A stretch of 64,000 bases of DNA from Paenibacillus glycanilyticus NBRC 16618 (GCF_004000805.1 NZ_BILY01000002.1:1-64000), one strand, 5' to 3'; positions 24,831-34,603 are shown, counted from the stretch's first letter. Notes: a model not told the origin generated them from the sequence alone. Translations and numbers: made by a program.

Positions 24831-26333
24831 CTAATTAAGATCAGCCTGCAACAGCTGCTTGAATCGTGCATAAGCTTCATTCCATACATCCGTATCCGCT
24901 GGCTCGTAGATATCAACCGGGAAGGATGCCGCCGACAATTGCCGCGCTTCCTCCAGATTCGCGCATTCTCCAAGCGCCATAAACTGTGCCAGCATGTTGC
25001 CAATCGCGCTTGCTTCCACCGGTCCGGCCCATACCGGGCGGCCGATCGCATTTGCCGTCAGACCGCAGAGTAGCTTGTTCTGAATACCGCCGCCAACCAT
25101 ATGCATGCCGCCGTAATGCTTGCCCGTCAGCTTCTCAATCTGCTCGAGCGCATTCCGGTACTTAAGAGCAAGACTGTCCATAATGCACCTTGCAACCTCC
25201 GCCGCCGATTCCGGAACAGGCTGCCCCGTCTCGCGGCAATAGCTACTTACCTTTTCCGTCATGTTGGACGGGCCGAAAAACCTCAGGTCATCCGGATTAA
25301 TGAGATAGCGGAAAGGTTCCTCCTGCTCGGCCATAACCGCAAGCTCGCCAAAAGAAAACGCCATCCCCTGCTCTTCCCACTCCCGCCTGCACTCCTGCAA
25401 AATCCACAGCCCCATGATGTTCTTGAGCAGCTGGTATTTGCCGCCAACTCCGCCCTCATTCGAGAACTCAAGCTCCATCGCCTCTTCGGTTAACAACGGC
25501 TGGTCAAGCTCCGTCCCTACCAGCGACCAGGTGCCGCATACCAGGTACACAAACGGTTCTGCCGCTGCCGGAATGGCTGCGACGGCCGATTCCGTGTCAT
25601 GCGTGGCAACGGCAACCGCTTCAACGGCCGGAATTGCCAGCTCCTCGCAAACTTCCTCCGACAAGGGCCCAATCCGGGTTCCCGGATAAACAGGCTCAAG
25701 GAACACCTCTTCCGGAATCCCCAGCTCCTTCATAAGAGCCGTGTTCCACTTCCTAGTATCCGGATGAAGAAGCTGCGTGGTAGTCGCCATCGAAAACTCG
25801 CAAACCCGCTTCCCCGTCAGCAAATAGACGAGCAGGTCCGGCGTCAGCAGCAGCGTCCTCGCCGCTTCCAGCTTTGGAGAAGCTGCCTTTTTCATGGCAT
25901 ACAGCTGATAGACCGTATTAAAGGGCATAAACTGCAGACCGCCCTGCCGGAACAGCTCTCCTCTGCCAAATCTGGCTTCGATCTCCTCAATCAGCCCTTC
26001 CGTATGCGGATCCCGGTAATGATAGGGATTGCCAAGGAGCTCCCCATTCGCGTCAAGAAGGCCAAAGTCGACGCCCCATGTATCCACGCCAAACGTAACC
26101 GGCTTATACCCAAGCTGGAACGCCTTGCGCAGCGCATGCTTCATCTCCTGCAGCAGCCTAAGAATATCCCAATGCAAATGACGGCCAACCTGAACCGCAA
26201 CATTCGGAAAACGGTGTATTTCCTCTACTTCCAGCCTGCGCTCCGCCAAATCGGATCCCGTCAGCCTGCCAATCAGCGCCCTGCCGCTGCTTGCTCCAAG
26301 ATCAAACGCCAATACGGTGGTTGCTTGTTCCAT
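24831..26333 (-). CDS. FGGY sugar kinase, RhaB-like, probable L-fuculokinase
   Basis: ATP-dependent sugar kinase of 500 residues that here should phosphorylate L-fuculose to L-fuculose-1-phosphate. Seen: the N-terminal phosphate-1 loop FDLGASSGRALIG, the substrate region GVDTWGVDFGLLD near 85-95, the ATHDTESAVAAIPA adenosine/phosphate-2 region, and MHMVGGGIQNKLLCGLTANAIGRPV near 430, the FGGY signature region. The sequence is closer in feel to rhamnulokinase (RhaB) than to enteric FucK, a common situation in Bacillota fuc operons; operon context decides the call. Some promiscuity toward L-rhamnulose is possible. Confidence 0.85.
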   Translation of the reverse strand: MEQATTVLAFDLGASSGRALIGRLTGSDLAERRLEVEEIHRFPNVAVQVGRHLHWDILRLLQEMKHALRKAFQLGYKPVTFGVDTWGVDFGLLDANGELLGNPYHYRDPHTEGLIEEIEARFGRGELFRQGGLQFMPFNTVYQLYAMKKAASPKLEAARTLLLTPDLLVYLLTGKRVCEFSMATTTQLLHPDTRKWNTALMKELGIPEEVFLEPVYPGTRIGPLSEEVCEELAIPAVEAVAVATHDTESAVAAIPAAAEPFVYLVCGTWSLVGTELDQPLLTEEAMELEFSNEGGVGGKYQLLKNIMGLWILQECRREWEEQGMAFSFGELAVMAEQEEPFRYLINPDDLRFFGPSNMTEKVSSYCRETGQPVPESAAEVARCIMDSLALKYRNALEQIEKLTGKHYGGMHMVGGGIQNKLLCGLTANAIGRPVWAGPVEASAIGNMLAQFMALGECANLEEARQLSAASFPVDIYEPADTDVWNEAYARFKQLLQADLN

Positions 26334-26375
26334 ATGCCTGAATTCCTCCTTGCAGCGGCAGCCGCTGTCCTTAAG

Positions 26376-27026
26376 TTATTGCTGCTTCTGCAGCAGCTTG
26401 ATCCGGTAAGCCTCGCTCTCAAGCGACGCGATCTCCTCGAATTCTTCCTTCGTCAGCACCTTTGGTTCTTTAACCTGGCTGGCGATCAGGAAGATCTTCG
26501 CGCTCTCTTCCACAACCTCCGTCCGGTAATACGCCTCGCGCAGGTTGCGTCCGGTTGTGACAAGGCCGTGATTGCCAAGCAATATGCTGCTTGCTTCCTT
26601 CACTTTAGGGACGAGGGCATCCGCCAGCTTCTCTGTCGTAGGCAGCACGTATGGGATATAGACGGTCTTGCCGACAAGCGCCGCCTGGTCCGGGAACATG
26701 ATCGGAAGCTCCTCTTCCACCAGCGTAAAAGCGATACAGTAAGGCGGATGGGTGTGAACAATGGCCCCAATCGCCGGATTCGCACGGTAAGCGTACAAGT
26801 GCATTAGCACCTCGGAGGACGGACGAAGTCCGTTATCCTCTACCGCGCCGGTCTCGATATCAACGGCTACCCATTGCTCCGGCTCCACTTCGTCAAGGGC
26901 AAAGCCGCTTGGCGACAGGTACATTTTCCCTTCATGCTTTGCGCTTATATTGCCGCCCGGTCCAACGACCAGCTTATTCGCAACGGTCTTTCTTGCGTAT
27001 TTGCACAGCTCCTGCCGAATATCCAA
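26376..27026 (-). CDS. fucA: L-fuculose-1-phosphate aldolase (class II)
   Basis: Zinc-dependent class II aldolase that cleaves L-fuculose-1-phosphate to dihydroxyacetone phosphate and L-lactaldehyde. Seen: GPGGNISAK phosphate-binding loop near 22-32, LRPSSEVLMHLYAYR with the catalytic Glu, HTHPPYCIAF with two zinc His, and ILLGNHGLVTTG with the third His. An ATG at 27035 immediately abuts AGGAG and is unlikely to be used; the TTG at 27026 has 9-base spacing and is preferred (216 residues). A characteristic leader hairpin lies directly upstream of this site. Confidence 0.9.
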   Translation of the reverse strand: MDIRQELCKYARKTVANKLVVGPGGNISAKHEGKMYLSPSGFALDEVEPEQWVAVDIETGAVEDNGLRPSSEVLMHLYAYRANPAIGAIVHTHPPYCIAFTLVEEELPIMFPDQAALVGKTVYIPYVLPTTEKLADALVPKVKEASSILLGNHGLVTTGRNLREAYYRTEVVEESAKIFLIASQVKEPKVLTKEEFEEIASLESEAYRIKLLQKQQ

Positions 27027-27035
27027 TCCTCTCAT

Positions 27036-27105
27036 CTCCTAAAAAGAATTTCCGTATTTTGGGCCCACTAGTGGACCTATTAGGTAATTCTTACTTCGAA
27101 AGCAT
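27036..27105 (-). promoter_or_regulatory. Leader stem-loop element upstream of fucA
   Basis: Minus strand: ATGCTTTCGAAGTAAGAATT, an inner hairpin GGTCCA-CTAG-TGGGCC, then AATTCTTTTTAGGAG, so AAGAATT pairs with AATTCTT and the stem ends at the Shine-Dalgarno. Same layout and flanks as the elements upstream of fucI and of the DJ-1 gene. Confidence 0.65.
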
Positions 27106-27110
27106 GTTGC

Positions 27111-28901
27111 TTACTTGTACAATGGCCCAAAATTCGAGCAAGCCCGGTAGTCAGCCGCTTCTTTGTCGTTAGTGCCGAATAGACCCCATGCCCGCGGACG
27201 GAAAATGTTCTCTTCCGGAACGTTATGCATATTGACCGGAATACGCAGCATCGAAGCAAGCGTAATCAGCTCTGCGCCGATATGGCCGAAGCTGATCGAG
27301 CCGTGGTTGGCTCCCCAGTTGTCCATGACGTCGTATACGGAAGTGAAGGCGCCTTTGCCTGTCAGATTCGGGGCGAACCAAGTCGTTGGCCAGGTTGGAT
27401 CCGTCCGCTTGTCGAGCTTGTCATGCACATCGCTTGGCAGCTCGACGGAGTAGCCTTCCGCAATTTGCAGAACCGGCCCTACGCCTTTAACGAAATTGAT
27501 CCGAGACATCGTCATCGGCATGCCGCCGCGCGACAGGAAGTCGGAGGAGAAGCCGCCGCCGCGGAAATATTCCACGCCCGCCGGTCTCCACGAAGTAGCC
27601 GCAAGGCAAGCCGCCGCTTCGTCTTCCGTAATATCCCAGAACGGCTTCATCGCCGGCTGGCCGTCAAGCTGCTGCTCGCCGGTACCGTCGAGCGTTGCCG
27701 AACCCGAGTTAAGCAGATGCAAAATACCGTTAGCCGCATGGCCTTCAAGCTTATGTCCCGTTACCCGCTCCACGGAAGCCGGGCTCCAGTAAGTGCGCAC
27801 GTCCGCGAAAATTTGCGGCGTATTCGTCAGCAGGTAGCCAAACAGCATAACGACGCCGTTCAGGCTGTCATTCTCCGTTGCGACAATAAACGGAGGGCGG
27901 ATGCCGTTCCAGTCAAAGGAGGAGTTCAGAATCGCTTCCATAAAGTCGCCGTTCGGGAAATGGTCCGTCCACTGGCGTTGTCCCTGGAAGCCGGACACAA
28001 CCGCATTATGGCCCATCGCTTCTTCGCCGAAGCCAAGCTCCGCAAGGCGCGGGTTGCCGATCATCAGGTCGCGGGCGATCATCGTCATTTTGACAACCGT
28101 CTCCCAGTCCTGATCCTTCTTCTCCCGCGAGGTTTGAATCGCTTCCGGGTTATTGTCCGGACCTTCCGCGCAGTTCTCTTTCACCCAAGCAAGCGCTCTC
28201 TCGAATTCGGCAGGATCGTAGATCTGCTCCTCGAAGCGGCGAACAAACTCGGACATATCGATGTATTCGGTCCGCATGCCGAGGTATTCCTGGAAAAAGG
28301 AATCGCTTACAATAGAGCCCGCGATACCCATCGATACCGAACCCATCGACAAATACGATTTGCCGCGCATATAAGCTACCGCAAGTCCCGATTTCGCAAA
28401 GGAAAGCAGCTTGCCTCGCACGTCATCCGGAATGGAGGTATCGGATGCTTCCTGAACTTCCTCGCCGTAAATGCCAAATGCCGGAATGCCTTTTTGCGCG
28501 TAGCCGGCCAGAACGGCAGCCAAATAAACCGCACCCGGACGCTCCGTTCCGTTAAAGCCCCATACCGCATTCGGGATGGAAGCGTTCATATCCATCGTTT
28601 CCGTACCGTAACACCAGCAAGGCGTAACCGTTATCGATACCCCAACATTCTCGCGGGCGAATTTGTCCGCGCAGGCCGCTGCTTCCGCCACCCCGCCGAT
28701 AGTCGTATCCGCAATGACGCATTGCACAGGTTCACCGTTCGGGTAACGCAAATTTTCGGCGATTAGATTCGCGACCGATCTAGCCATATTCATCGTTTGA
28801 ACCTCAAGCGACTCGCGAACTCCCTTGCGGCGTCCGTCTATCGTTGGACGAATTCCGATCTTCGGAAAACCATTCTGAAAGCGATAAGCGATGTCCGTCA
28901 T
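27111..28901 (-). CDS. fucI: L-fucose isomerase
   Basis: Mn2+-dependent isomerase converting L-fucose to L-fuculose, first enzyme of the pathway. 596 residues matches the usual ~590. Seen: [22 protein letters not shown] at the N-terminus, [13 protein letters not shown] near 112, the ETMDMN metal-region motif, [33 protein letters not shown], and the catalytic segment [34 protein letters not shown]. First gene of the operon; a perfect -35/-10 with LacI-type operator lies upstream, and a long leader hairpin sits directly before its GGAGGGG site. Confidence 0.95.
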   Translation of the reverse strand: MTDIAYRFQNGFPKIGIRPTIDGRRKGVRESLEVQTMNMARSVANLIAENLRYPNGEPVQCVIADTTIGGVAEAAACADKFARENVGVSITVTPCWCYGTETMDMNASIPNAVWGFNGTERPGAVYLAAVLAGYAQKGIPAFGIYGEEVQEASDTSIPDDVRGKLLSFAKSGLAVAYMRGKSYLSMGSVSMGIAGSIVSDSFFQEYLGMRTEYIDMSEFVRRFEEQIYDPAEFERALAWVKENCAEGPDNNPEAIQTSREKKDQDWETVVKMTMIARDLMIGNPRLAELGFGEEAMGHNAVVSGFQGQRQWTDHFPNGDFMEAILNSSFDWNGIRPPFIVATENDSLNGVVMLFGYLLTNTPQIFADVRTYWSPASVERVTGHKLEGHAANGILHLLNSGSATLDGTGEQQLDGQPAMKPFWDITEDEAAACLAATSWRPAGVEYFRGGGFSSDFLSRGGMPMTMSRINFVKGVGPVLQIAEGYSVELPSDVHDKLDKRTDPTWPTTWFAPNLTGKGAFTSVYDVMDNWGANHGSISFGHIGAELITLASMLRIPVNMHNVPEENIFRPRAWGLFGTNDKEAADYRACSNFGPLYK

Positions 28902-28910
28902 AAATACCCC

Positions 28911-28977
28911 TCCTAAAAAGAATTGTCACACAAACAGCCGTTAAGGCTGTTCGTGATGATTCTTACCTCGAAAGCAT
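28911..28977 (-). promoter_or_regulatory. Leader stem-loop element upstream of fucI
   Basis: Minus strand: ATGCTTTCGAGGTAAGAAT, then a long imperfect hairpin (AAGAAT with ATTCTT outside, TCAC with GTGTGA, AACAGCC with GGCTGTT inside) ending TTTTTAGGAGGGG, the Shine-Dalgarno. Could stabilise the 5' end or modulate ribosome access. Confidence 0.65.
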
Positions 28978-29017
28978 AAACCAATGAATGAATAATAACG
29001 AAACTAGCAAATAAAAT

Positions 29018-29080
29018 GTTACCGATAACTCTAATTTAGCAAGGTGTCCTGTTGCTGTCAATCGTTTTCTCTTGTAAGAT
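29018..29080. promoter_or_regulatory. Divergent fuc/lacI promoters with LacI-type operator
   Basis: Minus (fuc): -35 TTGACA (29056-29061), 17-base spacer, -10 TAAATT (29033-29038). Plus (regulator): -35 TTGCTG (29052-29057), 17-base spacer, -10 TAAGAT (29075-29080); the two overlap. Operator GTTACCGATAAC (29018-29029), a near-palindrome with a central CG step as LacI proteins prefer, lies just below the fuc -10. Confidence 0.8.
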
Positions 29081-29113
29081 AAAAGCATGAAATGTCGATG
29101 AGGAGCAGTAGGT

Positions 29114-30124
29114 ATGGTTACAATCTATGATATTGCGGAGAAAGCTAACGTATCCGCGATGACCGTTTCTAGAGTTATCAATAACACAGGCAGAATAAGC
29201 GAGAAAACAAGAGCCAGGGTCAAAAAGGTCATGGAAGAGCTGAACTATGTTCCGAACCAAATGGCCCGCAGCCTTGTTCTGCAGCAGACCCGGAGCTTGT
29301 TCCTGCTTATTACCGATATAACGAACCCGTTCTATACAACATTGTCCCGGGGGGCCGAAGATGCCGCCACCAAGAACGGCTACCGCCTGCTGTTCGGCAA
29401 CAGCGACGAGAGTCTGGAGAAGGAAGCCGACTACATTAATACGATTCTGACGACCCGGGTAGACGGCGTGCTGATTGCCCCGGCCGGCGATCCATCCCTG
29501 CCTCATCTCGAATCGCTGCAGCGGCATAACATCCCGTTCGTCCTTCTGGACCGCGAGGTGCCCGGCGTCGAATGCGACATCGTGCTTGGAGACAGCAAGG
29601 AAGGCGCACGCCAGCTGGTTAACCATCTTGCCAAGCAGGGCCATCACCGCATTGCGATGGTAAACGGATCGGATACGATCTCAAGCGCGAGACTGCGTCT
29701 TGAAGGTTATAAGGAAGCGCTAATCCTGAATGGATTGACCTATGAGGAGAGCATCGTCTTTGAGACCAGTTACGGTCCGCGCACCGATCTGTCGGAGATG
29801 GAAGCCTGGCTGGATTCGCTAGACCCGCTCCCGACGGCCGTCGTAGCTGGCAACAATGTATTGGCGATCGAAGCCATCCGCCTGCTGAGAAAACGAAATA
29901 TGCGGATTCCGGAAGACATCTCCATCGTCTGCTTTGACGATTTTGGCCCGTATTCCGAGGTTGATCCGTTTATGACGGTTGCCGCGCAGCAGGCCTATCA
30001 ATTCGGTTACCTGGGCATGCAGATGCTGATCGACCGCATTCAGAATAAAGAGGAAGCCGGACCGTGGAAAAAAATCGTCCTGCCCGCGGAGCTGATTATC
30101 CGCCGGTCCGTCTCTTCCCTATAA
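29114..30124 (+). CDS. LacI-family regulator of the fucose operon
   Basis: 336-residue repressor. Seen: N-terminal HTH VTIYDIAEKANVSAMTVSRVINNTGRISEKTRARVKKVMEELNYVPNQMARSLV (residues 2-55, with the hinge helix at the end) and a periplasmic-binding-fold effector domain (LFLLITDITNPFYTTLSRGAEDAA..., VDGVLIAPAGDP, HRIAMVNGSDTISSARLRLEGYKEAL, ISIVCFDDFGPYSEVDPFMTVAAQQ). GAGGAG lies 8 bases before ATG. Divergent position and the operator at 29018 indicate it represses fucI onward; the effector is probably L-fucose or L-fuculose-1-phosphate (inference). Confidence 0.92.
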   Translation: MVTIYDIAEKANVSAMTVSRVINNTGRISEKTRARVKKVMEELNYVPNQMARSLVLQQTRSLFLLITDITNPFYTTLSRGAEDAATKNGYRLLFGNSDESLEKEADYINTILTTRVDGVLIAPAGDPSLPHLESLQRHNIPFVLLDREVPGVECDIVLGDSKEGARQLVNHLAKQGHHRIAMVNGSDTISSARLRLEGYKEALILNGLTYEESIVFETSYGPRTDLSEMEAWLDSLDPLPTAVVAGNNVLAIEAIRLLRKRNMRIPEDISIVCFDDFGPYSEVDPFMTVAAQQAYQFGYLGMQMLIDRIQNKEEAGPWKKIVLPAELIIRRSVSSL

Positions 30125-30130
30125 AAGACA

Positions 30131-30163
30131 AGAAGGCTGAGCGACGATATCGCTCAGCCTTCT
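30131..30163. terminator. Bidirectional hairpin between lacI and the PAS kinase gene
   Basis: Perfect 13-pair stem (30131-30143/30151-30163), 7-base loop, between convergent genes. T-runs are short on both sides. Confidence 0.7.
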
Positions 30164-30165
30164 CT

Positions 30166-31986
30166 TCATTGCTCCTCCGTATTTAACGGCAGGATGATTT
30201 CAATCGTTGTTCCTTCTCCCGGAACGCTTGATATATTCATCAGCCCTTGATGCTGCTCGATAATGCGCGAGCTGATCATAAGGCCAAGCCCCGTCCCCTT
30301 CTCCTTGGTCGTAATAAACGGCTGTCCGATTTGACGGATGATCTCATCCGGAATGCCCATGCCTTCATCGCGGATCGTCAGGCGCATCCGCTCATGATCC
30401 GGTTCCATCGCCGCCGTGATCGTGATCTGCCCTCCAAGGGGCATTGCTTCTATCGCATTTTTTATAATATTGATAAAGACCTGCTTCAGCTGATTCTCAT
30501 CGCAATAAATCGACGGAATACAGTTCTCGAATTCCGTGCGGATCGATACGTTCATCAGAATCGCCTGCGTTTCCAAAATCGAAATGACGGCATGTAAAAT
30601 ATGATCCAGCCTTCGCGTGCTAAATTTGGAGAAATGCGGCTTCGCAAGAGTCATAAATTCATTCACGATAAAATTGATCCGGTCCAGCTCATTGGTCATA
30701 ATGTCATAATAGAACGAGTTCCCCTCCGCCTTGGATTTCAGCAGCTGGGTAAAACCCTTCAATGCGGTTAACGGGTTGCGGATTTCATGCGCTACGCCCG
30801 CGGCCAGCTGCCCGATCACCGAGAGCTTCTCGGAACGGACAAGCATCTCTTCCGACCGTTTGCGGTCCGTCAAATCCCGGATAACGGTCAGAATCACCAT
30901 TTTTCCCCGGTAATTATGGATCCGGATGCTCGACATCTCAACGTCGATCGTCTGACCGTCGTTGCACAGCAGCTTATTTTCGATAAAATTCGTGGGGTCG
31001 TCGGTATGAATCACTTTGTTGAGCACATCCATCAGATCGTCGCTATAAGCGGGATCGACGTAATCAAGGATAGGCCGCCCGACCATCTCGGAATCGTCGG
31101 CAGCGCCAATCAACTTGACCGCTAATTTATTGGCATACACAATTTCGCCATTGTCGATCAAGACAATAGGCTCGGGGAGGAACTTGATAATACGCTGATA
31201 CATGTTGGCACTGTCGCGAAGGGAGCGCTCTTTTTCCTTCTTGATCGTAATATCCTGTACCGTGCCTAGCAGCGCAGGCTTGCCTTGAAAGGAGATCAGG
31301 CAGGAGTTGCCTTCGAGGTGAACAGGGGAGCCGTCCTTCTTAACCCCTGTAATGTTGAAATGAAAGTAGATTTGCTTCTGATCCATCAAGGTTACTTGCG
31401 CATCCCGCGAAACGACTTCCAGCTCGCCGGGCAGCATTAATTTTTCCAGCTCTACCTGCAGCAATTCTTCATTCGTATAACCATACAGGGCTGCCAAGTA
31501 CGGGTTCGCATACAAAATACGGTTTCCCTGTCCTACAAACACACCAGCCAGCGCGCTGTCTGCCAGATGACTGTACAAGCTTTCCGCTTCAAACAAGGAG
31601 GCTTCCATCTTAATCCGGTCGGATATATCCCTCTCAATTCCAACAACCCCGATGATATTCCCATTCTCATCCCTAAGAGCCGTAAGAGTAAGGCTGACAT
31701 ACACCATCGTGCCGTCCTTGCGCAGCTTAAACGTCTCCTGACACTGCAGACTTTCGCCAAGCTTGGCCTTATCGATCATTAATCTTCGTTCTTCAAGAAG
31801 ATGTACCGGCGTAAAGCAGCAGGGCTTGCCAATCAGCTCTTCCCTCTTCCATCCGTGAAGGGCTTCAAACCCAGGATTGACATCAAGAATATTCTCATCC
31901 AAATCTATTACGACAATCCCGTCGGGGATATTGTTCCATATCGATTCCATAAAGTTATGCTTCATTATATGACCATGCTTGTCCAT
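30166..31986 (-). CDS. Soluble three-PAS sensor histidine kinase (sporulation-kinase-like)
   Basis: 606 residues without membrane segments, so cytoplasmic. Seen: PAS 1 (about 15-115, IPDGIVVIDLDENILDVNPGFEALHGW), PAS 2 (about 135-250, ADSALAGVFVGQGNRILYANPYLAALYGY), PAS 3 (about 265-375, LPEPIVLIDNGEIVYANKLAVKLIG), each with PAC-type tail; HisKA with GQLAAGVAHEIRNPLTALKGF (phospho-His near 400); and HATPase_c with N box NIIKNAIEAMP, G1 DEGMGIP and G2 GTGLGL. No response regulator adjoins it. The layout matches the orphan KinA/KinE-type kinases that feed the Spo0 phosphorelay, a plausible but unproven role. Confidence 0.87.
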   Translation of the reverse strand: MDKHGHIMKHNFMESIWNNIPDGIVVIDLDENILDVNPGFEALHGWKREELIGKPCCFTPVHLLEERRLMIDKAKLGESLQCQETFKLRKDGTMVYVSLTLTALRDENGNIIGVVGIERDISDRIKMEASLFEAESLYSHLADSALAGVFVGQGNRILYANPYLAALYGYTNEELLQVELEKLMLPGELEVVSRDAQVTLMDQKQIYFHFNITGVKKDGSPVHLEGNSCLISFQGKPALLGTVQDITIKKEKERSLRDSANMYQRIIKFLPEPIVLIDNGEIVYANKLAVKLIGAADDSEMVGRPILDYVDPAYSDDLMDVLNKVIHTDDPTNFIENKLLCNDGQTIDVEMSSIRIHNYRGKMVILTVIRDLTDRKRSEEMLVRSEKLSVIGQLAAGVAHEIRNPLTALKGFTQLLKSKAEGNSFYYDIMTNELDRINFIVNEFMTLAKPHFSKFSTRRLDHILHAVISILETQAILMNVSIRTEFENCIPSIYCDENQLKQVFINIIKNAIEAMPLGGQITITAAMEPDHERMRLTIRDEGMGIPDEIIRQIGQPFITTKEKGTGLGLMISSRIIEQHQGLMNISSVPGEGTTIEIILPLNTEEQ

Positions 31987-32089
31987 TCGAATATTTCCAC
32001 CTTTTCGAATTCAAAGTGATCGCTACTCAAATCAATTCCACAAAATGCCGGAATCCCCTGCTAACATGAACATTGAATTTAGATTAATT

Positions 32090-32117
32090 TTGGCTTTAAT
32101 GTCCGTTCATGTATAAT
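32090..32117 (+). promoter_or_regulatory. Promoter of the three-component sensor genes
   Basis: TTGGCT (32090-32095), 16-base spacer, TATAAT (32112-32117). It overlaps an in-frame ATG at 32109, which therefore cannot be the translation start. Confidence 0.6.
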
Positions 32118-32159
32118 GTGGCTATTATTCAGACACCCGAGGAGAGCTTAAGAAGCCAT

Positions 32160-33143
32160 ATGGCCAACCGAAGAAGATGGAATATCGGCGTCCTTCTGTT
32201 ACTTATTATTTTTGCCTATGTACTAGTCCAGTTTTATTGGTCTACCGTACGGATTAGAGGTCTTGTAAACCCGCTGGAGGCAAGCGATCAAGATCAAACC
32301 AAACGGCAGATCGCCCTAATCTCGCAAGAGCTGGACAACCCGTTCTGGCGATCCGTCGAACAGGGGGCGCTGAAAGCTGCCGGTCAATACCGGATGGAGC
32401 TGCAATACATGGGACCGTTCCGCATTAACGCGGAGGAACAGATGAAGCTGCTGGAGAAGGCGATTGCCTCCAAGATGGACGGGATTATTTTGCAGGGGAT
32501 CGGAACCGAGCAAGATAAGGCGTTAATCGAAAAAGCGAACAAGCTTGGGATTCCGGTCGTTACCGTCGACACGGATGAACCCGGCAGCAAGCGCCTCGCT
32601 TATGTCGGCACCAATAACGCTTATGCCGGACAGGAGATGGGACGCCTTATTGCGGAAGGCGGACCGAAGGAACCAAGCGGCGTCATTGGCGTTCTTGTAG
32701 GCAGCAAGGAGGCTGCCAATCAGCGGCTCCGACTGGAAGGATTCCAGTCGGTCATTAACACGTATAAGGGGCTTTCCATTGCGGAAGTACGCGCTTCGAA
32801 TATATCCAGGCTTCAAGCCGCGCAGCAGGCTGAGTTAATGCTGAAGGAGCATCCGGAGATCGATTATATGGTCGGCTTCAGCTCCCTTGACGGTATTGGC
32901 ATGGCGGAAGCCGTTGCCCGCGTTAAGCCCGGCGGGGTTACTATCTTTTCTTTCGATGACCTAGAGGATACTCTAACCGCTATCAAGAAGAAGCAGATCG
33001 AAGCTTCGATTGTGCAGCAGCCCTCCCAAATGGGTTATGAAGCGATGTCTCTGCTGAATCAATATTTTCAGGGACAAGCCGTTTCTTCGAAGCAGTATAC
33101 TCCGATTTCCGTCATTACGGATAAGGAGGTTCCCGCCCCATGA
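32160..33143 (+). CDS. Membrane-anchored sugar-binding sensor protein (XylFII-like)
   Basis: 327-residue periplasmic-binding-fold protein with an uncleaved N-terminal anchor (WNIGVLLLLIIFAYVLVQFYW, about residues 7-27). Seen: type I sugar-binding motifs ALISQELDNPFWRSVEQGALKAAG, MDGIILQGIGTEQDKALIEKANKLGIPVVTVDTDEP, YVGTNNAYAGQEMGRLIAEGG and FSFDDLEDTLTAIKKKQIEASIVQQPSQMGYEAM. Start at 32160 follows GGAGAG and lies past the promoter. It overlaps the kinase gene by four bases with no permease or ATPase, so it should be a ligand sensor rather than a transport protein, as XylFII is for LytS. Confidence 0.85.
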   Translation: MANRRRWNIGVLLLLIIFAYVLVQFYWSTVRIRGLVNPLEASDQDQTKRQIALISQELDNPFWRSVEQGALKAAGQYRMELQYMGPFRINAEEQMKLLEKAIASKMDGIILQGIGTEQDKALIEKANKLGIPVVTVDTDEPGSKRLAYVGTNNAYAGQEMGRLIAEGGPKEPSGVIGVLVGSKEAANQRLRLEGFQSVINTYKGLSIAEVRASNISRLQAAQQAELMLKEHPEIDYMVGFSSLDGIGMAEAVARVKPGGVTIFSFDDLEDTLTAIKKKQIEASIVQQPSQMGYEAMSLLNQYFQGQAVSSKQYTPISVITDKEVPAP

Positions 33144-34603
33144 CACTTCGAAGGAAGCTGCTGCTCTTTATCCCGCTGCTGGTGCTCCTGACGAACGGCG
33201 TCACGTTCTTCCTGTTCGAAAGCTCCAAAACGGTGCAGCACAGCTACAATACGATGATGGACCGCATGCTGCTGTATACCCGGTCGGCGCAAACGGCCGA
33301 TGAGAATGTGCGGGCCCTGTACGCGTATCTGCTGAACCCCGAGGGCAACAACCGGGCTTCGCTTCAGCAGCAACAGGCGGAACTCGCGCAAATTAGCGGG
33401 CAGCTGGCAAGCCAGCGGACGGAGTCCGACATCGCCGGTGTGCTGCAGGGATATGCCCATATGCTTCAGACGCTGGCGGAGCAAGTACAAGCTGCTAAAA
33501 AGTCCGCCGCTCCGAACGAGGCGCTAGATTACTATGAGGATACGGAGCGCACGAGCTCTTTCATAAGAGAGGAAGAACGCCGTCTCATTGACCTGGAGCT
33601 TAGCGCTTACGAGCCGGTATACCGGAGCATCCAATTGGAAATCGTACGAATGGACTGGCTTGGTCCTGCCGTATTCATCATTAATACGCTGCTGAGTATC
33701 GTTGTTGCGTTATGGATATCCAGAAGCATTACGGAGCCGGTGGACCGTCTCGTGCAAACGGCGCAGCATCTGTCCAAAGGGCAGCTCGATACCGCTTATC
33801 TTCCTGAACGCTCGAATGACGAGCTTGGCATCCTGTCGGAAGCGTTCCGCCATATGATTCAGGATTTGAATGACTTGATGGGTCGGGATAAGGAACGCAT
33901 GGAATCGGAGCGTCTAGTGAAAGAACTGGAGCTTCAAGCCCTTCAAAGCCAGATCAACCCGCATTTTTTGTTCAATACGCTAAATGTGCTGTCCAAGCTG
34001 GCGCTGCTTGAAGGGGCCGATCAGACAAGCGACCTTATTGTGTCGATGTCCAAGCTGATCCGTTACAACTTAAGCCAGCTGGACCGTCCGGTTACGCTTG
34101 GCGACGAGCTTAAGCATGTTCAAGAGTACTTCACGATTCAACAAGCCCGGTTCCGCAACCGCGTAGAAATCGGACAACAGATCGACGAATCCGTGCTGGA
34201 TATGCTGATTCCCGCTCTGACGGTACAGCCGCTTGTGGAGAATGCTTTTGTGCACGGCGTGGAACGGATGGAGTCAGGCGGAATGATTCAGCTTGTTATC
34301 GAGCGGTCCGGCGAAAACGTTAAAATAGTCATTAGGGACAACGGAGCCGGAATGACGATAGAGGATCGCGACGCGCTTCTTGCCCTTCAAGAGCCCGCCC
34401 AACCCGCTCCCGCGAAAAAAAATTCAATGGGCTTTGGCACGCGAAATGTGATTAAGCGGCTGCGGCTTTTCTATAACCGGCAAGATGTCGTAAGGATCGA
34501 AAGCGAGCCAGGACGGGGAACCTCGGTTATTCTCCTCCTGCCTCAGGGCGAAGAGCAGAAAGGAGGACCGGATCACGATGTACCGTCTATTGATCGCCGA
34601 TGA
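33140..34603 (+). CDS. LytS/YesM-type sensor histidine kinase
   Basis: 487 residues, membrane bound. Seen: first membrane segment at about 5-25 (LLLFIPLLVLLTNGVTFFLF), an extracellular helical region to about 175, second membrane segment (LGPAVFIINTLLSIVVALWI), HAMP at about 195-250, then His_kinase with LQSQINPHFLFNTLNVLSKLALL (phospho-His in NPHFLF) and HATPase_c (N box VQPLVENAFVHGVE, IRDNGAGM, GFGTRNVIKRL). Translationally coupled to the sensor protein upstream and overlapping the response regulator by 26 bases. It should phosphorylate that regulator when the bound sensor sees its sugar. Confidence 0.9.
   Translation: MTLRRKLLLFIPLLVLLTNGVTFFLFESSKTVQHSYNTMMDRMLLYTRSAQTADENVRALYAYLLNPEGNNRASLQQQQAELAQISGQLASQRTESDIAGVLQGYAHMLQTLAEQVQAAKKSAAPNEALDYYEDTERTSSFIREEERRLIDLELSAYEPVYRSIQLEIVRMDWLGPAVFIINTLLSIVVALWISRSITEPVDRLVQTAQHLSKGQLDTAYLPERSNDELGILSEAFRHMIQDLNDLMGRDKERMESERLVKELELQALQSQINPHFLFNTLNVLSKLALLEGADQTSDLIVSMSKLIRYNLSQLDRPVTLGDELKHVQEYFTIQQARFRNRVEIGQQIDESVLDMLIPALTVQPLVENAFVHGVERMESGGMIQLVIERSGENVKIVIRDNGAGMTIEDRDALLALQEPAQPAPAKKNSMGFGTRNVIKRLRLFYNRQDVVRIESEPGRGTSVILLLPQGEEQKGGPDHDVPSIDRR

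Noticed and set aside
27225-28766. Long open frame (513 codons) opposite fucI
   Set aside because: Shadow of fucI caused by codon bias; Arg/His-rich and without recognisable motifs.
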